Shown piece after piece: positions 1-11,010 of a stretch of DNA of 64,000 nt. The first letter of the stretch is position 1. Each line of letters starts with the position of its first letter. The notes below the pieces were generated by a model. The model ran no database searches, had not been told where the DNA came from, and was given only the letters and a program-made list of their open reading frames with translations. The stretch is from Chamaelirium japonicum. Lineage: Eukaryota; Streptophyta; Magnoliopsida; Liliales; Melanthiaceae. The stretch is taken from positions 100,591,472 through 100,655,471 of the forward strand of contig OX393550.1 of assembly GCA_947650365.1 (NCBI GenBank), given 5' to 3'. The position numbers were made by a program, and so were the translations under genes.

Positions 1-1750
1 GTATACATGTAGGGACCTTAGCTAATATAGGAAACTATGGTATTCTTTGGCTAATATTGCAAAGTAGTTAAGGACCTAGACTTAATTTGTCGGAAAAAAA
101 AAGGAGAACGATCCCCGACAAGATTACAGTTTTAGCCAAAGGATGGCTATACTTCAAGATATCCTCTATTGTGCGTCAAATTTTTATTTTCAATGCCACT
201 CCTTCTAAACTAAACTGAATCTTAAATCCTAAGATCTATGGGCCATGAGATGAACCTTAGACCTAATCCTAAACCTAAGCCTAATCCGAACCGAACCCCT
301 CTGTCTGCCGCCCACCTCTAGTCTTCGCTAGGCGGTGGCGGCGAGCAGCTACAACTTGCACCGCTGCTCCCACAATGGCCACATACATATTGCTGCCTCC
401 ACTGGTCGCACCCGCTACCGCCTCCGATGGTCACGTCGCTGCTTTTTTCCACTACTCGCCACTACTACTGGAGAGAACAAGAGAAAGGGGGAGAAAGGTG
501 AGGGTAAGTTTGGATTTTGGCAATCTCGTTCATCCGTTCCATCTTTTGACCAGAGACCTTAGGTGAAAGGCAATTCTGTCCTTTTCAGGTACCCCACCAA
601 TCTGTTGTTAGGTACCTCAGACACATTATCAAAAAAAAAAATGATGTGACCTCCCCTCCTTTTCCCTAGACAAACATATAGGCAAGATTTTATCAAATAA
701 ATCCAAAATCATCTATTTGACTCTTACTAAAACTTCAAAACAAATGGTGAAAATGAATTTTAAAAGCATGAAATGAACTGGTACAGAGGATGACTATTTG
801 TATTTCCATATTAAAAAAAAAAAAAGGATAATAGGTGTTTTGGGATTTATTTGATGTCATCGTTCGTAATTTTCGATCTTTTCTTTCACACATCCATTGG
901 ACTAATGCCCTACGAGAATCTACAACGGGCTTGCTAGCTCCTTTGCTGCAGTTGCGAGTGGAGGATAACTTTTCACGCTTCCAATGGGCTAGCTCCTCGC
1001 ATGCTCGCTTAATCTATTGTTTAGCTACACCCATGGTGGCGAGTGAACAAGTCTTGCTAGCAGGGGACCTCACCCCATCATAGCTGAAATGTGCTCAGGC
1101 CCCACCACTGAGTCGCATTTAGCCCAAACCGGATCAGGCACTCAGATCCAAGGTTTTAAATGTCGATTTTCATGTCGGTTTCAATTAGTCAAAAAAAAAT
1201 ATATTTTGTCAGATTTTGATTAAATGTCGTTGAAAATTATATTTTTTTTAAAAAAAAATCGGTAGAAATTCATTGGATTTTGACCAATTTTTGATCAATT
1301 CCACTTTAAATGTTAGTAAAATATTTTTTATTATTAAAAAAATCAAAATTGATAAAAAAATAAAATCTCGCTGATAAATATGAGTTTTGTTTTTCTAAAA
1401 CAAATATAAATTTTAGAAAAAAAAGATAGTATGTCGGTCATTTCGGTCGACATTTCATTATGTCGAATAGAAAATTTATACTATTAAAAATTCAATCAAT
1501 TTCTATATTGGACCTTTAAAAAAGATAATTCGATGATTTTGTAGCAATTTATCGACATTTGATTTCATGCTCCAAATCGCTTAGGCCCCACCAGTGAATC
1601 ACAATTTGACCGTTGCCCACCGCATTTAAACCCACCACTCAGGCCCACTTACATTAAAATATAATATTTTTTATATAATATTACATTTAAATCAAATTAG
1701 GGGCAGTGGTAGAAGTGGGTTTTAAATTTTTGGTGCCAGCAAGGAGGATT
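1..1750. other. Intergenic sequence, no gene recognised
   Basis: AT-rich sequence with short A-tracts and no convincing coding exon. Small open frames near 335-566 and 835-1083 match no protein family I know. At about 1155-1575 the ends carry AAATGTCGAT on the left and ATCGACATTT on the right around a very AT-rich core, which would suit a small inverted-repeat element. I found no target-site duplication there. Confidence 0.5.
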
Positions 1751-2095
1751 TCTCTTTATATAATAGGGATTATTAACTGCAGTCAGAGCGCTAGAGCAAG
1801 GGCTCAAAGAGATCGGGAGATCAAAACAGGGAAGGCAGCACCGAGCCAAGGGCCTGAATCACAGTAACAAAACAAAAACAAAATCACCAACAACCAACAT
1901 TGCACTCCATACACATAAATCACAACGAAGGGCTCCCAGAATTCGACGATGATCCGAATGTTCAGACCATAGCAAGTTTCAAGCAAATAGAGTATCAAAC
2001 ACAAATGCATCACACGTACGATGAGCAATACGGACGGACGGACGGAGATGGTTTACACCATACTGACACCACACCTGATAAGAGAGATCACCATT

Positions 2096-5000
2096 CTACT
2101 GCTGAGCGCACTGCACCCTCTGCGCACCGCCGTGGTGGTCCTCATCCTCGTCGTAAGCCTCCTGAGCCTGCGCCTGCTTCCGCCGCATCTCCTCCTCGAT
2201 GTTGACATCGTGCATCGTGGTCTCCTCGCACTCATCCAGCTCCATGTCGGTCAGCTGGGACGCGGCCCTCGGCGGGAGGACGGCCTCCAGAGCCTTCACC
2301 TGGTCGGGCGCCAGCGAGTCGGGGAAGTCCACCGTGAAGTGGATGTAGAGCTTCCCCCTCATGAAGGGCCGCTGGTACATCGGCATCCCCTCATCATTAA
2401 TCGCCTTGAATTGATCTGTAACACCCATCAACCCAAAATAAACACAGGATTCGGACCTTCAGGAACTGGGGATAGAACGGTGGGTTGAGTGGCTCTTTAC
2501 CAGGCTTGACGACTTCACCGGGGTTGGATTTGATGAGCAGCTGTCGGTTATCCAGATGGGTCAGCACGAACCGGAAACCACAGAGAGCTTCCGTGAGGGA
2601 GAGCGTGTGCTCGACAAAGAGATCGTCGGCCTTCCGCTTGAACCTGGGGTGATCCTTTTGTTGGAGGACAAACACAATGTCACCAGTAACCGCATCGGGC
2701 TGCAAGGGTTCACCGGGATCAACATCAGAACAGTCGTGCATCAGAAGGAACGATAACACATTTGGCGCTAGAGAGAGAAAAATACTGCTTCATCTGCCTC
2801 TCCAGGGAAGGTGATCTTCTGGCCGTTCTGCATTCCCTTCTCGACGACCACCTCCAACACCTTCTTCTCCTGTACGACCTTCTCGCCCTTGCACTGCAGG
2901 CACCGGTCCTTGTCATTGATGGCCTCCCCGGTGCCCTTGCACTCGTTGCAAGGGTGCTGCATTTGTTGGATCATGGAGGGCCCCAGTTGTCGAATAGAGA
3001 CCTTCATTCCAGACCCCTGACAGCCTGAGCATTTCATCGAGGCCCCTGATTTCGAACCTTTGCTGTTGCACAGTAAAGAAGGGTTAGAATGGCGGAGTCC
3101 AACGTGAGGTATCAAACAAGTGGAGAGCGACTCACCCTTTGCATTTGGAGCAGATGACGTTCCGAGAAAGAGAGAGCTTCTTCGAGGTCCCATTGTACAG
3201 GTCCTCCAGTGATACTTTCAGGGGATGGATCACGTCCTCTCCTCTTCTCTGACGCCGTCCGCGGCTGCTCCCACCACCTGTTCATCAACAGATCATCTCG
3301 CAATCAGACTTGGAAGAACAACAGACGTTTCGACAGTCGGTACAAAAAACAATCTCGCACTTGTACCGACAATCGCACTTACCTCCAAAGGGATTACCGC
3401 CAAAGAATGACTGGAATATGTCGAAGGGGTCGTGCCCGCCGCCGCCACCCATTCCCTCCTTGAGGGCATCCTCGCCATACTGGTCGTATATCTCTCGCTT
3501 CTCGGGGTCACTCAGAACCTCATAGGCTTGGGCCAACTCCTTGAACTGCAAAATGTGGCAAGCTCTCCTGCCCATAGTTACTAAGTCGGAAGTCCGAAAA
3601 AATCGGCTAAATCGGCTAGGAAAGAAGTCGGAAAACAAATAGGAAAATTTTAAAATATATTTATATAAAATGTTCTAAGAGGCTTTTTGAACCGTACATG
3701 ATGGGATTAAACACGATTAATCAAGATAAAAAGCATAAATCAGAATTAAGACGCAAAAATCATGATTTTTTCACAAAATCGTGACTAAAAAAAACAGAAA
3801 AGAATCATGTAGCGAATGCTTACTGAAAAAGTCACGTTTTAATTGTGACTTATTTAAAAAATCTGAGTTTTTGGTAATAGATTCCTGACTGAGATCTAAT
3901 TCAATGAGGCAAGGTAGAAGATAATACAAGGCACAGCATTGCACTAAGTGCAGGCCGGCGACCAACATCAATCACGTTCTCCAACAAGCTATAATGCATT
4001 TGTTCCGATGACTCTTCTAATTTTTTCCAAGCGTGACCTTATGAATTACAGAAGTTATAGCACAGAACCAGAGAATTCTTCGCAGTTGGGATTACTTACA
4101 CTTAATTATGAAATGACAGAATGAACCTAATTTGACTTTATAAATCCTAAGATTTGATTAAATTATAGCAATAGAAGTCATATTAGGTTTTCAGACCCTA
4201 CAGATCAGGAATTTTAGCAGATTGGCATCCAGTGATTAAGAGGCAATTACTCATGCATCATAAGCACAAAGCGACCTCATTCTCGATACAATAACATGGC
4301 AGTTGGATTCACCGACACGAATGGTGGTTATGAAGTAACATGAGCACAACGGAACAACATGAATTGCGACCAGAAAGATGACAATGGATGGAAACGCAGA
4401 TCACCTATTCAATGACTTGATTCCCTTGAATTAGGATCAATCACAAGCTGATTGCCAATTAAATTATATCTTCATCATCCAATTGGAAGGAAACAAGACA
4501 ACTAAATTGAGGATCGATTGCACAACCAATCCGATCCACATTCACATGGTGTGGACTCTGAAACCTAGTTTAATTTTAGTAAACCTATCACATGTACGCA
4601 ATCTGAAACAAGTTTAAGAGATTTTATTTCACACTGAGATTCTCTTCGTTCTGAGACCTTTAAGATCACTCCCCTATTTTTATCACTTGGGAAGATAAGA
4701 TCAGCAGGGGTCCCAAGCCCTTCAAATTCTTCAATGCTTGGTGCCAAAGGAGTGGCTACAGTAAGCTGATTTCGAACAGTTGGGAGTGGCATCCCTTCTT
4801 GGGAGTCCTCAATTCAGACTTGTTACCAAGTTAAAAGAGATCCATCCAAACTGAATCAGGGCCGGAACCTGAATCACGGTCCTGATTCGGGTCCAGTTCT
4901 ACGAAGTAACGTGAGCAAGACAGAACAACATGAATAACGACTAGAAAGAAGACAATGGATGGACCTGCAGATCACCTATTCAATGACTTGATTCCCTTGA

Positions 5001-8000
5001 ATTAGGATCAATTGCAAGCTGATTGCCAATTAAATTCTATCTTCATCATCCAATTGGAAGGAAACAAGACAACTAAATTGAGGAACGGTTGTACAACCAA
5101 TCCGAACCACATTCACATGGTGTGGACTCTGAAACCTAGTTTAATTTTAGTAAACCTATCACATGTACACAATCTGAACCAAGTTTAAGAAATTTTATTT
5201 CACACTGAGATTCTCTTAGTTCCGAAACCTTTAGGTCACTCCCCTATTTTTATCACTTGGGAAGATAAGATCAGCAGGGGTCCCAAGCCCTTCAAGTTCT
5301 TCAATTCTTCGTGCCAAAGGAGTGGCTAAAATAAGCTGACTTCAAACAGTTGGGAGTGGCATCCCTTCTTGGGAGTCCTCAATTCAGACTTGTTATCAAG
5401 TTGAAAGAGATCAATCCAAACCGAATCAGGGCCGGAACCTGAATCACGGTTCTGATTCGGGTCCAGCTCGGTAGAATAGAGTATGATTGTTGTTTCGGTT
5501 TCGGTTTGGCTGAATCAACCACATTGGACCCGAAATGGCCATATGAGACCTGATTCATCCGAATTTGACCTGAATCAGGGTCAGACATTGTTACTCGGGT
5601 TACACATGGTTCGGGCCAATTTCTCTAGCACAACTGCATTATCCCAGATGATCTTGGTCCAACCACTAGATTAATGCAAAGGTTCTAAATTCTTCGCTGC
5701 ATATTTGATTGTAAAATCAACCCTTCATGTTTTCAAATGAGATTATCCTCTACAGTGATGTATAGTGGTCTTAGACAAGAAATAGCATACAAAACATCGG
5801 TTATGAAGTGATTCTGACATGGTATGGAGGCCATAGACTCATGTGGATGAGACTGTGTTTCCTTTTTTAAACATGGAAATTGAGGTCCCTTGGTAATCAG
5901 TCTTGTATGGAAAGGTGGGAAGTAAATCCTTAATACAGCAGCCCCCATTTTTCATGTGCGATAAAAACAATACACATTGTGCATAAGTGTTTTGGGATTT
6001 ATTTCCGGTACATCATTCGATCACCTTTCTTAAACTCCACAAGTGCAGAGAAATGGAGAAAGAATCTCTCTAGCATGAGAGAGGAGTCACGAATTCCGCA
6101 TCCGTGGAGAGCGAGTCCAGACACTTCTACATGGGAAAGTAGAATCAACATTCCCCTCATTTACTATGTTTAATTTAAACAATTAATGTTGTATTTTGGT
6201 AACCAAAGACCCAAAAGCCTTACCCTTTTGATCGCATTGCAACCAAGTCCTATATTGCTGAAGGGTTTCAAAATAAAAAACCATTAGAAATAAAATAAAA
6301 AAAGCACCTTTAGGTTAAGTAATAGTACTCACCGCAGGTTCAAACGGTTCGGCCAGTAACTCTTTGGGTTGTCCTCGCCAGTAGGTTTTGCAAATAGTAG
6401 TAGAGTTCGAAGAGTTTAAGTGATTGTGTCTACTTTTCATGTTGTTACAGCCATTTAGTTGATAACCATCTCTTAGTAATTTATAATACCAATTGCACTG
6501 AAATTCCTTATTTGGAATGGAAAAGTTTTGTACTCAAACTCTTCGGAAATCTATGCAATGTTTTACCATCTTGTGTTGATCACAAGGTAAACAATGATAA
6601 ATAAATAATGAAATAAGATGAGTAGAGTAGGTGGTGACCCAAATCCGTCTTGTGAGATAGGTGACTGTGCGTGCTCCCACGAGAATAGATCCAAGCATAT
6701 AGCAAGGTTCTAAAAAGCGCTAGGCGCTAGTCGGGCGGTGGGGGGCCGCCTAGCGCCTAGGCGGCCTAGGCGGGGCCTAGGCGACGCCTAGGCGTTTTGC
6801 CTTTTTTTAAATTATTTTAATTATTATTTTGATATTATATAATATATATATGTTTAAAAATTAATATAAGTTCAAGATTATCCCAAACCATTATTTTAAA
6901 GAACAAGTATATAACCATAATTCAAGATTGAGTGATTAATAAGAAAAAAAGCAAACATGGTCCGCCTGGCCAGCCTCAACCCGCCTGGCCCGCCTGGTCA
7001 GCCTCAGCCCGCCTGGCCAGCCTCAGCCCGCCTAGACCGCCTAGGCGGCCGCCTTGCCCCGCCTAGACCGCCTAGGCGGCCGCCTAGCTCCGCCTGGGAG
7101 CTTGGCCGCTTTTCTGGAGCGCCTAGGGCCTAGGCGAGGCGGTGGGGGGCCGCCTAGCGCCTAGGCGCCGCCTAGGCGGCCACCTAGACCGCTTTTTAGA
7201 ACACTGGCATATAGTAGTGTCCCGAGCACTACTTATACTTGAAAGATAGTCCCTCTATTCGTTGAGTTACTTCCCTCCCCTGGAATATCTCATAGGATAG
7301 CTCACTTGTTTTCAAAAATAAAATATTAAGTTTTCAAAATCTCAATATGTCTATTTTCTGGTGGCTCCTAGTAAGGTACTAAGGTTGTCCCTGTGTTTGC
7401 TTCGGGCATCACTGAGAGGTTGTCCTTTTGAACTAGCCTAGGCCTGGGTGCTTCTCACGTCTTTGTAAAATAGGAATTTCTTCGGACACACTACTATTTT
7501 AACTTAAATTAACTAGCCGTGCAACTTGGGTCGGCTAAAACCGAGAACCGACCCAACCCGACCTAAATGGGTCGGGTTGGTTCGGGTATTTTGACTAAAT
7601 GGGTTGGTTCGGTTCTAAGTTTTGTGGACCCGACTAAATACAGGTCGGTTCCGGATTGGGGCTCGGGTAGACCAACCCAACCCGAGAACCGAATTCATAT
7701 ATATTAGACCACATATATATGTCATGGGTTTGGATTTTTGGGCTACATCACACGAACACCCAAGTAAACATAAGTTGTTTGCTAACGTTGAATCAACTAC
7801 TAAAAGAACTGATGGGGGTATCAAGCAGCGCCCCTGGTGTGTGTACCAACGCAGGAGGCGCCATATGAGCATCTGGTTTTGATGTGTTCTTTGGGTCCAG
7901 CCGTGTTGGGTATGTGTTAGTCATGTTGAGTCCAGCCCCACATTGTATAGTGGGCAAGTTATCTTGTTTTAGTCGTTTTTGTTGCATTTAGTCAACTCTG

Positions 8001-9216
8001 ATACCAAAATGATATGAGATAGTGTGTGCCAAGCAGAAAATCAGCATATATTGAACTCAAGCAGGATTCACCACTTCGTTCACGACCTTTAAACAGAAAA
8101 CTAATTCAAACAAATGATATTGGTTAATGAAATTTTAACAAAAATTGTAGGCAACGCAGTCGGTCAATTTAATACCAATTATCCGAACAACAGGTGGCTC
8201 AACTATATTGGTACAATTCCACTTACAATGTCAGGACTAATAAAAACAAGGCATGCAGAATCACGCAACTCATGTTTATGATAGACAACAGAGATCATAG
8301 GTAATATTTAGGAGATTTGACTACCAGTGTTACCTTAGAATATTTGTCGGGAAGGGAAAACTCACCTACTGAGGCACGGCAAGCAAAAGCATGGACCGAT
8401 AGAGAAAAATGCAATTCAAAAAAGCAAGTGCACCATTCAAGGATAACACAAGACTGGAGGCAAGCGCACTCGAAGAAAAGGCACGGCAAGCAAAAAGCAA
8501 ATTGGCGGGTGATAAAGCCGATGGTTGTTGAAGGTCGGACGAGGAGGCTGGTAGTAGTGGATGCCCGATGCGGAGTTTGATGACAGTGGTATAAGCTCCA
8601 AAATCCGCTAATACAAGGGCAAGGTGCAGAAATGACAATCAGGGGCGATAGGAGTCAAGCGGCGGGAAGTACCATACACATTGACACTCATTAATCATGA
8701 TTGCACAAGCAAATCAGACTGTGAATCGTTAAAAGAGGGGGTGCTATCGCCGGATGCGAGGAGCTAGTGAGAGAAAAATGATAGTCTCCTATAGCCCAAA
8801 CCCCTTCTTCCACTTCCCCTACAATGCTTTACTCATCCCACCATGGCGGCTGATAACCAAACCTCGATGACCGCAGCAACCACCCGAATGAAGAGGAAGT
8901 TGATCATCGAAAGAGACGATGACATCGATCCAATTGGAGGTCAAGGACTCAATATCAACATATTTGTTACGCAACAGATTTGAAGAGAGCCAAATTTCGC
9001 ATAAAACCTGTTTAGATCTGAGACGGACGAGATTCAATCATGGATCGAACAAGCGATAAAGATTACCTTTTCGGGGTCGCCGCCCTTGTCGGGATGGTTC
9101 TTGATGGCCGCCTTCCGGTAGGCCTTCTTCAGATCGTCCTGCGAGGCGTCCTTCGGCACCCCGAGGATCTCGTAGTACCTCGTGCTATCGCTCTTCTTCG
9201 GCGCCCTCCCGAACAT
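2096..9216 (-). CDS. DNAJA: DnaJ/Hsp40 type-A co-chaperone (ANJ1 / J2-J3-like), six exons
   Basis: This is a cytosolic J-protein that delivers clients to Hsp70 and stimulates its ATPase. Coding exons on the minus strand are 9067-9216, 3383-3545, 3136-3277, 2786-3062, 2501-2699 and 2096-2415. They total 1251 nt (416 aa plus stop), the usual length of plant ANJ1-type proteins, and every junction is GT/AG with phase kept. The J-domain (about residues 12-75) includes [11 protein letters not shown] Gly/Phe region ([18 protein letters not shown]) follows. Four CxxCxGxG-type motifs are [24 protein letters not shown] and CLQCKGEK. Then comes the C-terminal substrate-binding domain. The last residues, CAQQ, form a CaaX box, so farnesylation and membrane association are likely, as known for this family. 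The start is the only ATG that precedes the J-domain. Intron 1 is 5.5 kb and full of repeats. The frame is intact, so I expect a working gene. Confidence 0.95.
3573..3900. mobile_element. Possible remnant of an hAT-type MITE
   Basis: The left end CATAGTTACTAAGTCGG closely matches the terminal inverted repeat of the complete MITE at 34002-34385. The following A-rich, TCGG-containing sequence is also similar. I could not find a matching right end or target-site duplication, so the right limit is arbitrary. It starts only 28 bp from the splice acceptor of DnaJ exon 2. Confidence 0.35.
4332..5466. repeat. Tandem duplication, two copies of about 570 bp
   Basis: Copy 1 is about 4332-4902 and copy 2 about 4903-5466. 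Both start at GAAGTAAC and run in the same order to CTGATTCGGGTCCAG, with scattered single-base differences. The sequence is non-coding and sits wholly within DnaJ intron 1. Confidence 0.85.
6703..7206. mobile_element. hAT-type MITE (8-bp TSD GCATATAG)
   Basis: Terminal inverted repeats are CAAGGTTCTAAAAAGCG on the left and the complement of CAGTGTTCTAAAAAGCG on the right. The 8 bp GCATATAG occurs on both sides, at 6695-6702 and 7207-7214. Eight-base duplications and CA-starting inverted repeats are typical of the hAT superfamily. The interior has GC-rich CCTAGGCGG palindromic arms around an AT-rich core and no coding potential. Confidence 0.85.
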
Positions 9217-9411
9217 CTCCGATCCCTCCCGCCGGCGATCAACGGCGTCCTAGGTGGCGGGGGGGAGGGGGGGAGAGATCGAACCGTTAGCCGATCGGAG
9301 AAGGGAGAACCCTAAATTGTCGACGATCAGAGGATGCAACAAGAGCTCGATTGGGGGTTTTATACGGCCGTCGGAGTGGAAAATTTTTGGGGCGGGCTAC
9401 AAACAGTCCTT
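9217..9411 (-). promoter_or_regulatory. DnaJ core promoter and 5' leader
   Basis: Upstream of the DnaJ ATG is a pyrimidine-rich leader. A consensus TATAAAA (minus strand) lies at 9358-9364, about 140 bp before the ATG, which would place the transcription start near 9330. Only about 50 bp separate the TATA box from the end of the Harbinger transposon at 9415, so more distal promoter elements would have to lie inside or beyond the transposon. The TATA box is seen; the start site is inferred. Confidence 0.6.
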
Positions 9412-11010
9412 TTAGGGTCTGTTTTTTTAAGAGTAAATTATGTTGGATATTGTTTTACCAGGATAATATCACTTTGTGCCCCTTTTGTTTAATGTCTTGG
9501 ATAAATGATTTTTTAAGATTTTTTTTTTTTTTCTAGTTTGGTGGTATATTGAAGTCCCAACAAAATTGCTCAGACACAGATTGTCCATCACAGCAGAGAT
9601 ATTATTTACCGGCCTTAACTGTTCGATACAAGATATTGTAAATTTTTTTGTAAAAAAAAAGAGAAAAAAACCAGCTTCGTCCCCAGTCGTCTGCTGCATA
9701 TCCGTGAATCCGTTGGAGCATATCTCGAAGATCTTTGTTCCTCAACCCCATCTCGTTTTCTCTCAGGTTTACCAAAAAAAATCATCACCGTTTGAAATCT
9801 GGAAGGGTGCTCTTTCTATGCTTCACCTCAAAGTTAGAAAGTCGTATGCCCCGTCTCAAAGATCAGTCGTTCCTTCACGAAAATCTTAGTTTCATCAAAT
9901 TCATAAGGTGTGTATCTGCCCCTCTTGATTTAGGGTTTCAATTACCCGAGGCTTGCATCAAAATCTGGATCTATGATTTCATCAATTCGAAACTCCTTGT
10001 TTTTTTTTTGCAAAACCCTCTTCTCTATTTTTTGGGAATCAAATGGGAACTCATTCACCATCAATACCCCATGGAAAAGTGTTAAAATCCAATTGGAGTA
10101 AATGTCAGATGAGAGGTAGAAGAGGTGAGGGCTGGAAGTAGAAGGTGATGTGGAAGGTCACCATGGCTGGCCTCCGCACCTTTCACCCACCCTTGCTTCA
10201 GCACGAGATCAGTAGTGGAAGAGGACATCTCCCTCTAGATCTCTCTCTCTCCTCTCTTATTTAGAACAAAAGAATGTGGTGAAGGGGTATTAGGCTCGTT
10301 TATGTTCATGGTTGTCTTTATTCTCCTTGATTCCATATGCTAGATCGGAGTTCAACGGTGAGATTGAAAGTTTAATTTTCAACTGATACCATTGTATATG
10401 TAGGGAACTCAGTTGAGTTTCAATCTATGTCGTTGAATTTCGATCATGTGCATGGGATTAATGAATTGAGAAGAATAGAAGGGTGGTGGTAAGAATAGGT
10501 AACGATAGTGACAGTGAAGTGATAGCCTGGTAGTGATATGTACTTTTAGAACTTTTTTAAATGATGACCTTTATTGTATTTGAAAAATAGCTTTCTTGGT
10601 TGTTCTTGAACAATTTTTTTTTATTTTATTTATATGGTTCTCACTACTTAGACATTGGAAAAGTCTAGAACATTTTTACACCCCTAATGTTGCAGTCCCA
10701 CTTGGTTGCACAAATATAGGTAGCTTTGTCATCATTTTCATCACTAAGACTCGGACGTTTTTGTTCCACTTGGTTGCACAGATTTACAACTTAACTATAA
10801 GAGTTTAAAACATTTTTACATTAACAAATTGACTAGATAACCTTGATTTAAGGTTTTTTAAACGTAGCATTTGCACTTTTTTTTTCTTGATTAGACAATG
10901 AATGAGTATGGATACCACAGAGAAGAGAAGAATGCGTAGCAAATTGTTGGTATACGCTGCAATTTTAGTAGCCATAGCTGTGGAAATTATTTCAAAAATG
11001 TTGATGCGTC

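Larger units (their letters stand above)
3546..9066 (-). other. DnaJ intron 1 (5.5 kb), repeat-rich
   Basis: GT donor at 9065-9066 and AG acceptor at 3546-3547. It holds a possible hAT-type MITE remnant (from 3573), a 570 bp tandem duplication (4332-5466) and a complete hAT-type MITE (6703-7206). At 7514-7700 there is a stretch rich in CGGGTTGG/CCAACCCG inverted motifs that may be another truncated element. In 7700-9066 I see nothing recognisable. Confidence 0.85.

Noticed and set aside
240-300. Telomere-like CCTAA repeats
   Set aside because: Only degenerate CCTAATC/CCTAAAC words over about 40 bp; not a CCCTAAA array.
335-566. Short overlapping open frames near the window start
   Set aside because: No homology recognised and no exon signals; probably chance.
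832-6010. Shared words GTGTTTTGGGATTTATTT at about 836 and 5987
   Set aside because: Similarity fades after about 20 bp, so I could not define a repeat family.
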